NCBI GenBank assembly: GCA_037045645.1
Contig: JBAOIH010000001.1
Coordinates: forward strand, 2,022,001-2,086,000
Length of the DNA stretch: 64,000 nt
From: Nocardioides sp.
GTDB lineage: Bacteria > Actinomycetota > Actinomycetes > Propionibacteriales > Nocardioidaceae
Reading direction: 5' to 3'
In this document: positions 52,585 to 61,908 of the stretch, one piece after another
How the letters are laid out: every line of letters starts with the position of its first letter
Position numbering within the stretch: the stretch's first letter is position 1
Notes under the pieces: model-generated
Seen by the model: the letters and a program-made list of their open reading frames with translations, nothing else
What the model was told of the DNA's origin: nothing
Databases searched by the model: none
Translations under genes and position numbers: made by a program

Positions 52585-54809
52585 CTGATGGCACTCGCAT
52601 TCCCCTCAAGCCGGCCGACGCCGCCGAGCTCGACCTCTTGATCCGTGGCGAGCACGGCAGTCCGCATTCACTGCTCGGCGGCCATGTGTACGAGGGGGCT
52701 GTCACGGTGCGGGCGTTCCGTCCCTTGGCCAAGTCGGTGACGGTCAAGGTAGGCGACGAGCGCTACCCCCTGGAGCACGAGTACGACGGCATCTGGGCCG
52801 GGGTGGTCGCGACCGGGGACGAGGCGACAGAGGTCCCCGACTACCGCATCGAGGTGACCTACGACCAGGACCTGCGCCTGGTCCAGGACGACCCGTACCG
52901 GTTCCTGCCGACCCTGGGGGAAACCGACCTGCACCTGATCAACGAGGGTCGGCACGAGAACCTCTGGGAGGTGCTCGGGGCGCACGTGCATCACTACCAA
53001 GGTCCCCTCACGACAGTCGTCGGCGCGTCGTTCGCGGTGTGGGCGCCCGGCGCCCGCGGCGTACGCGTGAAGGCGGACTTCAACGACTGGGACGGCCGCC
53101 AGCATCCGATGCGCCAACTCGGCTCCTCGGGCGTGTGGGAGTTGTTCGTACCCGACGTGGGCTCGGGCACCTGCTACAAGTACGCCGTGCTCGGCGCGGA
53201 CAGCGTCTGGACAGAACGTGCCGATCCGATGGCGTCGTACGCCGAGGTGCCGCCGCTGACCGCCTCCGTGGTCTACGAGTCCCGCTACAAGTGGGGTGAC
53301 GCGGACTGGATGCAGGCCCGCACGGAGAAGTCCGCGGTGGCCGAGCCGATGTCGGTCTACGAGGTCCACCTGGCGTCGTGGCGACGCCACTGGGACGGCA
53401 CTCCCCTGGGCTGGGGCGAGTTGGCCGACGAACTCACCACGTACGTCACCGACCTGGGTTTCACCCACGTCGAATTGATGCCGGTGATGCAGCACCCGTT
53501 CGGCGGCTCGTGGGGATACCACGTGACGTCCTATTACGCCCCCGACTCGCGTTTGGGTGATCCCGACGGCTTCCGCTACTTCGTCGACCGGATGCACCAG
53601 GCCGGCATCGGGGTGATCCTTGACTGGGTCCCCGGGCACTTCGCGACCGATGAATGGGCGCTGCCCCGGTTCGACGGAACGCCGTTGTACGAGGACCCGA
53701 ACCCCCAGCGCGGCTGGCATAAGGGCTGGGGTTCACACATCTTCAACTTCGGGCGCCATGAGGTGCGCAACTTCCTCTACGCCAATGCGATCTATTGGTT
53801 GGAGGAGTTCCACTGCGACGGCCTGCGCGTCGACGCCGTCGCCTCGATGCTGTATCTCGACTACGACCGCGAACCCGGCGAGTGGACGCCCAACAAGCAC
53901 GGCGGGCGCGAGAACCTCGAGGCGGTGCAGTTCCTGCAGGAGATGAACGCGACCGTCTATCGCCGCGTGCCCGGAGCGGTCACGATCGCCGAGGAATCGA
54001 CCTCATGGCCCGGTGTGACTCGCCCTACCGATTTCGACGGTCTGGGCTTCGGGTTCAAGTGGAACATGGGCTGGATGAACGACACGCTGCGCTATCTGGC
54101 GCGCGAGCCGGTCCACCGCGGCCACCACCACGGCGAGATGACCTTCTCCTTGGTCTACGCCTTCTCGGAGAACTACGTGCTGCCGATCAGCCACGACGAG
54201 GTGGTGCACGGCAAGGGCTCCTTGCTGCGCAAGATGCCCGGCGACCGCTGGCAGCAGCTAGCCAACCTGCGCGCGTTCTTGGGCTTCATGTGGGCGCACC
54301 CGGGCAAGCAGTTGCTGTTCATGGGCTCGGAGTTCGGCCAGGAGTCCGAATGGGCCGAGTCACGCCAACTCGACTGGTGGTTGTTGGAGCACGTGGAACA
54401 CCAGGGCGTGCAGAGTCTCGTACGCGACCTCAACGCGCTCTACGTCTCCTCCCCCGCGTTGTTCGCCACCGACAATCAACCCGAGGGTTTCCAGTGGCTC
54501 GACGCCGATGACGCGGGCCGCAACACGTTCTCGTTCCTGCGGCGCACCGAGGACGGCGACGCTAGGGAGGGCGACGAGTTGGTCTGCGTCACCAACTTCT
54601 CGGCCATGCCGCATGGCGACTTCCGCCTCGGCTTCCCCGCAGCCGGAGAGTGGCGCGAAGTGCTCAACACCGACGCTGCGGCCTACTCCGGGTCGGGTGT
54701 CGGCAACATGGGTGCGGTCATCGCTGCCGAAGACCCGTGGCAGGGCCAGCCTGCCTCGGCCACGATCACAGTGCCGCCGCTGGCAACCGTGTGGTTCAAG
54801 CGGGCGTAG
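52581..54809 (+). CDS. glgB: 1,4-alpha-glucan branching enzyme GlgB
   Basis: 742 residues from ATG 52581, overlapping the maltokinase stop. N-terminal domain (HSLLGGHVYEGAVTVRAFRP), CBM48 (GASFAVWAPGARGVRVKADF), and GH13 barrel motifs: VILDWVPGHFATDEW, CDGLRVDAVASMLYLDYDR (Asp), VTIAEESTSWPGVTRP (Glu), YVLPISHDEVVHGKGSL. It transfers alpha-1,4 segments to make alpha-1,6 branches on the GlgE product. Last gene of the overlapping glgE-mak-glgB operon. Confidence 0.96.
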   Translation: MTDGTRIPLKPADAAELDLLIRGEHGSPHSLLGGHVYEGAVTVRAFRPLAKSVTVKVGDERYPLEHEYDGIWAGVVATGDEATEVPDYRIEVTYDQDLRLVQDDPYRFLPTLGETDLHLINEGRHENLWEVLGAHVHHYQGPLTTVVGASFAVWAPGARGVRVKADFNDWDGRQHPMRQLGSSGVWELFVPDVGSGTCYKYAVLGADSVWTERADPMASYAEVPPLTASVVYESRYKWGDADWMQARTEKSAVAEPMSVYEVHLASWRRHWDGTPLGWGELADELTTYVTDLGFTHVELMPVMQHPFGGSWGYHVTSYYAPDSRLGDPDGFRYFVDRMHQAGIGVILDWVPGHFATDEWALPRFDGTPLYEDPNPQRGWHKGWGSHIFNFGRHEVRNFLYANAIYWLEEFHCDGLRVDAVASMLYLDYDREPGEWTPNKHGGRENLEAVQFLQEMNATVYRRVPGAVTIAEESTSWPGVTRPTDFDGLGFGFKWNMGWMNDTLRYLAREPVHRGHHHGEMTFSLVYAFSENYVLPISHDEVVHGKGSLLRKMPGDRWQQLANLRAFLGFMWAHPGKQLLFMGSEFGQESEWAESRQLDWWLLEHVEHQGVQSLVRDLNALYVSSPALFATDNQPEGFQWLDADDAGRNTFSFLRRTEDGDAREGDELVCVTNFSAMPHGDFRLGFPAAGEWREVLNTDAAAYSGSGVGNMGAVIAAEDPWQGQPASATITVPPLATVWFKRA

Positions 54810-54879
54810 GGGCATTGCGCATAGCGCGCAGAACCCGGGTGGCTGCCGCGCACCGCGCAAACCCGGTCATCGTGTGGAC

Positions 54880-55536
54880 ATGCCCAAGATGATCGACTAC
54901 GCCTCGCGATTCGAGTTCCTGCACGAAGGCGCCCTCGAGTGGGTCCTCGACCACGGAAACAGCGCGTTCAGCAGGCGCGCGTTCGCGAAATATCTTGGCA
55001 TCTCAGACATCAAGATCCGTCGCCTCGTCGCGCCCGAGGCTGACCTGCGGGGCTTGGCAGCGACAGCTGTATGCAACCGTCGCCGCTTCGCCAGTCGAGG
55101 GCGAGGTGGTCGGTTCGACCCGGCAGAGTCTTCGTTGCAGGAGCGCATCGAGCAGGCAGTGGTCGTGGCTGCGGGCGCGCTGCCGGACACGCCCGACCTG
55201 ATCCCGATGGAACTCGTGGGCCTTCAACTCAGCCTGTCCAGACCGCTGAGCAGCGAGGTGCCGCGTTCGCCGTACGACCATGAGGGCACCATCCGTCAGC
55301 GGATGCAGGTCGCCGAGCGAGGCTGGGCTGATCCCGAACCAGTGCCCCGGCCGGGCGCTCTCGGCGCGACTGACAAGACTGCTGAGCACGAAGAAGCGCT
55401 CGACGACCTCGAGACGCTGCTCGAAGGGATCACCGTCCGCATCGTGCTCCAGGAGATCACGGGTGAGGAGGGGCTGAGCACCGCTCGACGATGGCTCACC
55501 GAGACCGCCACGCGGATTGCGCCCCGCATGCCATGA
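54880..55536 (+). CDS. TetR-like transcriptional regulator
   Basis: 218 residues from ATG 54880; GTG 54874 is an alternative. The N-terminal stretch SRFEFLHEGALEWVLDHGNS, AFSRRAFAKYLGISDIKIRR has the helix-turn-helix layout of TetR-family regulators, followed by a larger helical domain with an acidic stretch (AEHEEALDDLETLLEGITVR). The match is partial, so another HTH class is possible. It follows glgB by 70 bases and may or may not control the glucan genes. Confidence 0.6.
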   Translation: MPKMIDYASRFEFLHEGALEWVLDHGNSAFSRRAFAKYLGISDIKIRRLVAPEADLRGLAATAVCNRRRFASRGRGGRFDPAESSLQERIEQAVVVAAGALPDTPDLIPMELVGLQLSLSRPLSSEVPRSPYDHEGTIRQRMQVAERGWADPEPVPRPGALGATDKTAEHEEALDDLETLLEGITVRIVLQEITGEEGLSTARRWLTETATRIAPRMP

Positions 55537-55543
55537 TCGCGAC

Positions 55544-56458
55544 GTGAGCCCACCGGAGCCTGCATCCGAGCACCCCACTCTGACTGACGGGACCGTCACC
55601 CTTCGCCCGGTCAGCGACGACGGTGTCGCCGGCCGATTCGAGATCGAGGTCGGGGACGACGTCGTCGGCGAACTCGGTCTCCAGCGGCTCGACCCGCACA
55701 CGGTCGAGTTGTCGTGGCGGCTCAACGAGGCAGTACGCAAGCGCGGGTATGCCACGCGCGCCCTTCGCACGCTGGTCGACTGGGCGCTCACCGACACCGA
55801 CGATGGCGGTTTCGGTATCAGCCGGGTGCAGGCCAGGGTCGCCGCCGACAACACCGATGCGCTCCGGCTCGCCACCCGGGGTGGGATGAGCCGCGAGGGC
55901 ACCCAACGGGTGGTCCCTGGCACCGGCGATCGCGAGGAGACGACGGAGTACGTCGTGTTCTCCCGGCTGGCCACCGACCCGCCCTTGAGCGATCCCAGCA
56001 GTTTTCGCAGCCTGCTCAACGCGATGCTGCCGCGCAAGCGCGCCATCGGGCAGATGCTGGTGAGGGACCCCGACGGGAGGGTCCTGCTGTGCCAGTTGAC
56101 GTACAAACGCGACTGGGATCTGCCGGGCGGTGTCGTCGAGGTCGGCGAGAACCCCAAGGAGGCCGTCGCCCGGGAGGTCACCGAGGAACTCGGGCTCACG
56201 ATCGACGCGGGCGACCTGCTGATCACCGACTGGCTGCCCCCGTGGGGAGGCTGGGACGATGCGCTGTGTCTGGTCTTCGACGGCGGCACCCATGCTCCGG
56301 CGATCCTGGCTGGCATGGTCACGCAGGTGCGCGAGATCCGTACGGCCGAATTCTGCACGTTGGAACAGATCGACGAGCGCTGCACGGACTTCACCGCGCG
56401 CCGGATTCGCGCCGCGCTGGCCAGTCCCGGGTCGGTGTTCACCGAATCCGGTCGCTGA
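55544..56458 (+). CDS. GNAT acetyltransferase fused to a Nudix hydrolase
   Basis: 304 residues from GTG 55544. Residues 10-140 form a GNAT domain (TVTLRPVSDDGVAGRFEIEV, VELSWRLNEAVRKRGYATRA, RVAADNTDALRLATRGGM). Residues 155-300 form a Nudix domain, with the box GGVVEVGENPKEAVAREVTE followed by ELGL (GX5EX7REVxEELG). The fusion is in one continuous frame. An acyl transfer coupled to hydrolysis of a nucleotide derivative is possible; substrates are unknown. Confidence 0.85.
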   Translation: MSPPEPASEHPTLTDGTVTLRPVSDDGVAGRFEIEVGDDVVGELGLQRLDPHTVELSWRLNEAVRKRGYATRALRTLVDWALTDTDDGGFGISRVQARVAADNTDALRLATRGGMSREGTQRVVPGTGDREETTEYVVFSRLATDPPLSDPSSFRSLLNAMLPRKRAIGQMLVRDPDGRVLLCQLTYKRDWDLPGGVVEVGENPKEAVAREVTEELGLTIDAGDLLITDWLPPWGGWDDALCLVFDGGTHAPAILAGMVTQVREIRTAEFCTLEQIDERCTDFTARRIRAALASPGSVFTESGR

Positions 56459-56507
56459 CCCCTAGACCCGCCTCCCGCCCGGGGGCCGACAATGACAAGA
56501 TCAGATC

Positions 56508-59177
56508 ATGGGTACTCAGGGTTACGTTCACGACTTCCGCGATGGTGACAAGGATCAGAAGGACCTGCTCGGCGGCAAAGGCGCCAATCTTGCCGAGATG
56601 ACCCGACTGGGACTGCCTGTGCCGCCCGGTTTCACGATCGACACCGAGGCCTGCCGGGCGTACCTGCGCGAGGGCCACGAACCCGACGGACTCGCCGAGC
56701 AGGTCACCGAGCACCTGGCCCGGCTTGAGCAGGACATGGGGCGCAGACTCGGCGACGCGGACGACCCGCTGCTGGTGTCGGTGCGCTCGGGGGCAAAGTT
56801 CTCGATGCCCGGCATGATGGAGACGGTGCTCAACATCGGCCTCAACAACGAGTCGGTCCAGGGCCTGGCGAAACAGTCCGGTGAGCGGTTCGCGTTGGAT
56901 TCCTACCGCCGACTGATGCAGATGTTCGGCAGCACCGTGCTCGGCATCGACGGCGACCTCTTCGAGGAAGCCCTCGACGAGATCAAGCAGGCCCGTGGCA
57001 CCACCGAGGACACCGACCTGGACCCCGCAGCGCTGCGCGAACTGTTGGATCGCTACCGCTACATCTATCGCCACCAGGTCGATCGCGACTTCCCGCAGGA
57101 CCCCCGCGAGCAGATGGACCTGGCGATCCGCGCCGTATTCGATTCGTGGAACACCGATCGCGCGCGGCTCTACCGACGCCAAGAACGCATCCCCGAGGAC
57201 CTCGGTACGGCCGTCAATGTCCAGGCGATGGTCTTCGGCAACACCGGCGAGGACTCGGGCTCGGGCGTCTGCTTCACCCGTGACCCGGCGTCCGGCGACC
57301 AGGGTGTGTACGGCGACTACCTCCAAAACGCCCAAGGTGAGGACGTCGTCGCAGGCATTCGCAACACGGTGCCGCTGGCGGACCTGGAGCAGATCGACAA
57401 GAAGTCGTACGACTCGCTGATCGCGATCATGGACAAACTCGAGAAGCACTACAAGGACATGTGCGACATCGAGTACACCATCGAACGCGGCAAGTTGTGG
57501 ATGTTGCAGACGCGGGTCGGCAAGCGTACGCCCGAAGCCGCCTTCCGGATCGCGGTGCACATGGCCGACGAGGGCCTGATCGATCTCGACGAGGCGCTTA
57601 CCCGAGTGACCGGAGCGCAGTTGGCGAACCTGATGTTCCCGCGCTTCGACGACAACGCCCAACGCAAGCTCATCGCGAAGGGCATGAACGCCTCCCCCGG
57701 TGCCGCTGTCGGCAAGGCCGTCTTCGACTGGGCGACAGCCGTCGAGTGGGCCGAGCGCGGCGAGGACGTGATATTGGTGCGCAAGGAGACCACGCCCGAC
57801 GACCTGGCGGGCATGATGGCTGCGCGCGGCATCCTCACCTCGCGCGGGGGCAAGACCTCGCACGCGGCGGTCGTCGCCCGCGGCATGGGGCGTACGTGCG
57901 TATGCGGGGCCGAGTCGTTGGACGTGAACGCCAAGAGCGGCCACTTCGTCGTGCGCGACGGTTTGACCGTCCGCGAAGGCGACGTCATCTCGATCGACGG
58001 ATCGACCGGCGAGGTGTTCCTCGGTGCGGTGCCTGTCGTGGACTCCCACGTAGTGCGCTACTTCGAGGGCGAGGACGTCGACGACCCGCTGGTGGAGGCC
58101 GTGGCGCGATTGATGGATCACGCGGACTCCAAGCGTCGGCTCAAGATCCGCGCCAACGCCGACAGTCCGGAGGACTCCAGCCGCGCGCGCCGCTTCGGAG
58201 CTCAAGGTGTCGGCCTTTGCCGCACCGAGCACATGTTCCTGGGCGAGCGTCGCCAACTCGTGGAGAACCTGATCATCGCCGAAACTCCCGAGGAGCAGGA
58301 CGCCGCGCTCGAAGAGTTGCTGCCGCTGCAGCGCCAGGACTTCATGGAGATCCTGGAGGCGATGGACGGTCTGCCCGTCACGATCCGGCTCATCGACCCA
58401 CCGCTGCACGAGTTCCTGCCCGACTTCACCGAATTGTCGGTGACGATGGCGGTCGCGGAGATGCACGGCCAGCGCAAGAAGCACCAGCGCAGACTGCTGG
58501 ATGCGGTCCGACGCCTGCACGAGGCCAACCCCATGCTCGGCATGCGCGGCGTCCGGCTGGGGATCACGATCCCGCACCTGTTCACGATGCAGGCCCGCGC
58601 GATCCTGGAGGCCGCGGCGGCCCGGATCAAGGCCGGCGGTGACCCCCGGCCCGAGATCATGGTGCCGCTGGTGGGCACGCACCGCGAGTTGGAGGTCGTA
58701 CGCTCCGAGATCCTGCGGATCGCCGAGGACGTGCAGGCCAGCTTCGGCGCGGAACTACCCGTGCACATCGGCACCATGATCGAACTCCCGCGCGCGGCTG
58801 TGACGGCCGATCAGATCGCGCCGTCGGCAGAGTTCTTCTCCTTCGGCACCAACGACCTGACCCAGATGACGTGGGGTTTCTCCCGAGACGACGTGGAGGC
58901 GTCGTTCTTCTCGACCTATCTCGAGCACGGCATCTTCGCGGTCTCACCGTTCGAGAGCATCGACGTCGAGGGGGTCGGCTCCCTGGTCAAGCGTGCTGTC
59001 GAACTCGGACGAGGTGCTCGCCCCGACATCCACCTGGGTGTCTGCGGCGAGCACGGCGGAGACCCGACCTCGATCCACTTCTTCGACGAGGTCGGGCTGG
59101 ACTACGTCTCGTGCTCGCCCTTCCGGGTCCCCGTGGCCCGTCTGGAGGCAGGCCGCGCCGCCCTCACCGCTGGTTGA
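56508..59177 (+). CDS. ppdK: Pyruvate, phosphate dikinase
   Basis: 889 residues from ATG 56508. ATP-grasp N-terminal domain (GGKGANLAEMTRLGLPVPPG, SGAKFSMPGMMETVLNIG), the swivelling phospho-His domain (TSRGGKTSHAAVVARGMGRT, catalytic His) and the PEP/pyruvate barrel (SFGTNDLTQMTWGFSRDD, GVCGEHGGDPTSIHF with the catalytic Cys). It interconverts pyruvate + ATP + phosphate with PEP + AMP + pyrophosphate. The last codons and the stop lie in a copy of the dispersed repeat (59169-59262). Confidence 0.97.
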   Translation: MGTQGYVHDFRDGDKDQKDLLGGKGANLAEMTRLGLPVPPGFTIDTEACRAYLREGHEPDGLAEQVTEHLARLEQDMGRRLGDADDPLLVSVRSGAKFSMPGMMETVLNIGLNNESVQGLAKQSGERFALDSYRRLMQMFGSTVLGIDGDLFEEALDEIKQARGTTEDTDLDPAALRELLDRYRYIYRHQVDRDFPQDPREQMDLAIRAVFDSWNTDRARLYRRQERIPEDLGTAVNVQAMVFGNTGEDSGSGVCFTRDPASGDQGVYGDYLQNAQGEDVVAGIRNTVPLADLEQIDKKSYDSLIAIMDKLEKHYKDMCDIEYTIERGKLWMLQTRVGKRTPEAAFRIAVHMADEGLIDLDEALTRVTGAQLANLMFPRFDDNAQRKLIAKGMNASPGAAVGKAVFDWATAVEWAERGEDVILVRKETTPDDLAGMMAARGILTSRGGKTSHAAVVARGMGRTCVCGAESLDVNAKSGHFVVRDGLTVREGDVISIDGSTGEVFLGAVPVVDSHVVRYFEGEDVDDPLVEAVARLMDHADSKRRLKIRANADSPEDSSRARRFGAQGVGLCRTEHMFLGERRQLVENLIIAETPEEQDAALEELLPLQRQDFMEILEAMDGLPVTIRLIDPPLHEFLPDFTELSVTMAVAEMHGQRKKHQRRLLDAVRRLHEANPMLGMRGVRLGITIPHLFTMQARAILEAAAARIKAGGDPRPEIMVPLVGTHRELEVVRSEILRIAEDVQASFGAELPVHIGTMIELPRAAVTADQIAPSAEFFSFGTNDLTQMTWGFSRDDVEASFFSTYLEHGIFAVSPFESIDVEGVGSLVKRAVELGRGARPDIHLGVCGEHGGDPTSIHFFDEVGLDYVSCSPFRVPVARLEAGRAALTAG

Positions 59178-59262
59178 GGAGAGCCCTCACCACTGGTTGA
59201 GGAGAGCCCTCACCGCTGGTTGAGGAGCGGCCGCAGGCCGCGTCTCGAAACCACCTCGAAAC
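59169..59262 (-). repeat. Dispersed repeat overlapping the ppdK stop codon
   Basis: Three units of GCTGGTTGAGGAG (59169-59230), then the palindrome GCGGCCGCAGGCCGC and CGTCTCGAAACC. On the minus strand this is the same family as the repeats in glgE and mak. The ppdK stop TGA (59175-59177) is part of the first unit. Confidence 0.8.
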
Positions 59263-59267
59263 CAACC

Positions 59268-60206
59268 TCAGAACAACGCGGACGCCAACGACTGACGCCC
59301 CTTCAGCACCCGGGCGTCGTCGCTGCCGACCGCGGCGAAGAGGCCGAGCAGGTGATCGCGAGCGGCCGTGCGTTCGTCACCGGACGTACGCCGCACCAGG
59401 TCGATCAGTCGCAAGAACGCATCCTCCACGTGACCTCCGAGCAGGTCGAGGTCGGCGACCAGAGTCTGCGCGGCCACGTCATCGGGCGCGGCAGCCGCGG
59501 CGGCGCGGGCCTGATTGAGATCGGCATTCATCGCCCGCTGCAGCACCTTGGCCATCGCCAGGCCCGCGACTGCTTCCTGGTCGGCGGGATTGGCGTCGAC
59601 GAGTTTTTGGTACTCCACCACAGCGGCGTCGATGTCGTTGCGCTCCAGCGCATCCTGGGCTGCCGCGTAACGCGGGTCGGGCGCAGGCTCCGCGTCCTCG
59701 TCCACGGGCACGGCGTCGGCCCGAGGCTGATGACGTCCGGTGATGCCGGACGCGGTCAACTGCTGTCCCAGTTGCTGCAGCAACATCCGCAGATCCTCGG
59801 CAGGCAGCACACCCGGGATCGGCTGGGTCGCCGGGCGGCCCTCCAAGATCACCAGCAGCAGGGGCACCTGCTGGATCTGCATCGCCTGCGCGATGGCCGG
59901 CTGGGCGTCGATGTCGGCCAGCGCGGCCAGGAAGCGGCCGTCGTACTCGCCCACGACAGCCGCGACCTCGCCCGCATAGTCGGCGGTCTCGGGCGCGCGA
60001 GAAGGCGAATAGAAGACCAGCAGCACCGGTGCGGTCATCGACGACTCGAGGACCGACTGGAAGTTCTGCTCGGTCACCTCGATGTCGTACGCACCGCCTG
60101 CCGCGCGACTGGGCGCTGGCGCACCACTCGCGCCGGAAGGAGGCGGGGTCCGCTTGAGCGCGGACAGGTCGACGGCACCGGGACGGCTGAAGGGAACCTG
60201 CGTCAT
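59268..60206 (-). CDS. Thioredoxin-fold co-chaperone-like protein (CnoX/YbbN type)
   Basis: 312 residues from ATG 60206. Residues 40-145 form a thioredoxin fold (VTEQNFQSVLESSMTAPVLL, LADIDAQPAIAQAMQIQQVP), but the CxxC site is replaced by SPSRAPET, so there is no dithiol chemistry. The C-terminal half is TPR-like (ALERNDIDAAVVEYQKLVD, GLAMAKVLQRAMNADLNQAR). This is the architecture of CnoX/YbbN proteins, which bind unfolded proteins; actinobacterial members usually lack the Cys pair. Confidence 0.85.
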   Translation of the reverse strand: MTQVPFSRPGAVDLSALKRTPPPSGASGAPAPSRAAGGAYDIEVTEQNFQSVLESSMTAPVLLVFYSPSRAPETADYAGEVAAVVGEYDGRFLAALADIDAQPAIAQAMQIQQVPLLLVILEGRPATQPIPGVLPAEDLRMLLQQLGQQLTASGITGRHQPRADAVPVDEDAEPAPDPRYAAAQDALERNDIDAAVVEYQKLVDANPADQEAVAGLAMAKVLQRAMNADLNQARAAAAAAPDDVAAQTLVADLDLLGGHVEDAFLRLIDLVRRTSGDERTAARDHLLGLFAAVGSDDARVLKGRQSLASALF

Positions 60207-60228
60207 AGGCGCAATCCTAGGGATCGAC

Positions 60229-61440
60229 TCACGCGAGTCCGAGTGCGGCGGCCTCTTCCCACAACTCGTCGCGTACGGACGGGTGCGCTGCCTGGTCGAT
60301 CAGTTCGCGCGCTTGCGCCTTCTGGTCACGTCCGAAAACCTCTGCCGTGCCCTGCTCGGTGACCACGGCACTCATCTGGAACGACGTCACCGGCTCGTCG
60401 ACCAGCGGCACGATCGTGGAGCAGTCGGCCTTGGGGTGCCACGACTTCAACGCGATCACGGCCTGCCCACCCTGGGAGTGCAGCGCACCCACGATGAAGT
60501 CGGTCTGGCCACCGAAGCCCGAGTGGATCCTTGCCTTGATTCGCGACGCGTTGGCCTGACCGAACAGGTCGACCTGGAGCGCGGTGTTGACGGAGACCAT
60601 CTGCGGGTTGCGCGCGATCCGCGCAGGGTCGTTCGTACGCTCCGTGCGGACCATCTTGATGCGCTCGTTGCCGTCGACCCAGTCGAGCAACTCCGGGGAC
60701 CCGAACAGGAAGGAGGAGCAGATCGGCACCGCCAGGTCGAGAGCACCGGCCTCCTCCAGCGCCAAGACACTGTCGCTGAACATCTCGGTCCAGATCCGCA
60801 GCCCGCGGCGTCGTGTCAACCCGTGCAGGGTCGCGTCCGGGACGGCACCGATGCCGGCCTGGAGGGTTGAGCCATCCTTGACCCGGGAGGCCACCAGCGC
60901 ACCGATGGCCGCGGAGGACTCGTCGATCGCGCCCGCCGGAGCGGTCGGCAGCGGGGCGCTGGCCTCGACCAGCAGATCGAACTTGTCGACCTTGATCTCG
61001 GCGTCACCGAAGGTCCACGGCATGTGCTCGTTGACCTGGGCGACCACCTTGCCGCCGTTGCGTCGGCACGCCTCGATCGCCGCCGGCAACACGTTGACCT
61101 CGACTCCGAGCGATACCCGGCCGTTGCGCGGTTTGGTGGTGTGGACGACCACCAGATCCGGCACCTGCGGGCCGTGGAAGAGCTCGGGCACCAGGCTGAG
61201 TCGGCAGGGCACGTACGCCAGGCGGGAACTGCGGCGCTGGCCGGGGCCGACGAAGGAGGTCTCGAGGGTGACGCCCTCGCGGTCCGGCAGGCCGTGCTGA
61301 CCGTTGAGTGCCCAGAGGCGATAGGACGCGAGTCGCTGGTCGATCTGGGCGAGTACGGCCGACGGGGTCGCATGGTTGCCGGAGATCACTATCCGGGGGT
61401 TGTCAGGCAGCGAGTCGAGCACGGAAGCGAGCGCGGTCAT
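60229..61440 (-). CDS. Acetyl-CoA hydrolase/CoA transferase family protein
   Basis: 403 residues from ATG 61440. Family segments: PDLVVVHTTKPRNGRVSLGV, VVAQVNEHMPWTFGD, GSTLQAGIGAVPDATLHGL, the catalytic-loop-like RTNDPARIARNPQMVSVNTA and IHSGFGGQTDFIVGALHSQG. Members move CoA between acetate and other acids such as succinate or 4-hydroxybutyrate, or hydrolyse acetyl-CoA. The exact substrate cannot be told. Next to thiolase and meaB it fits acyl-CoA metabolism. Confidence 0.88.
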   Translation of the reverse strand: MTALASVLDSLPDNPRIVISGNHATPSAVLAQIDQRLASYRLWALNGQHGLPDREGVTLETSFVGPGQRRSSRLAYVPCRLSLVPELFHGPQVPDLVVVHTTKPRNGRVSLGVEVNVLPAAIEACRRNGGKVVAQVNEHMPWTFGDAEIKVDKFDLLVEASAPLPTAPAGAIDESSAAIGALVASRVKDGSTLQAGIGAVPDATLHGLTRRRGLRIWTEMFSDSVLALEEAGALDLAVPICSSFLFGSPELLDWVDGNERIKMVRTERTNDPARIARNPQMVSVNTALQVDLFGQANASRIKARIHSGFGGQTDFIVGALHSQGGQAVIALKSWHPKADCSTIVPLVDEPVTSFQMSAVVTEQGTAEVFGRDQKAQARELIDQAAHPSVRDELWEEAAALGLA

Positions 61441-61908
61441 GTGGATATTCGATCACCTGAACGGCGCTGGTGCCGCATCGGGGGCGATTCGTCACCGAAG
61501 CCGACTTCAATGCACACGCGTCGAGCAGACGCGAGTCCGTGGGGCGGAAAGTTTCCGCCAGATTATCCCGCAACTCACTGGCAATAGTTGCCGTTCTCTG
61601 GATTCTGACAGTGGAGGGTTTTGGAATAGTTGCCAACTGTTGTTTAGGGTTCAACAGCCAGTCCGGGTCGCCGGGCGGGCGCACTGCATGTCATGCCGGC
61701 ACCCCCAGCGTCGGTCGGCTGGACCCGAAATCCCCCCACTCCACCCCCCTAGGGTCCCAGCCGAGATCATGAGCAGCAGTGCAGCGAGAGGCAGCAACTG
61801 CCACTCACGGCGGCGCCGCACGATCCCCCATTTCGTGCGTCGCCGCCGTTCGGCATTTGCCGGTTGACGACCAGCTTGGGGTGTGAGCGGCCAGATCGTG
61901 TGCCCGCA
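61441..61908. other. 468-base intergenic region
   Basis: No convincing gene on either strand. The left part is AT-richer and likely carries the promoter of the minus-strand CoA-transferase gene. ATCATGAGCAGCAGTGCAGC around 61767 begins a short frame without a ribosome binding site, which I do not call. Confidence 0.4.
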
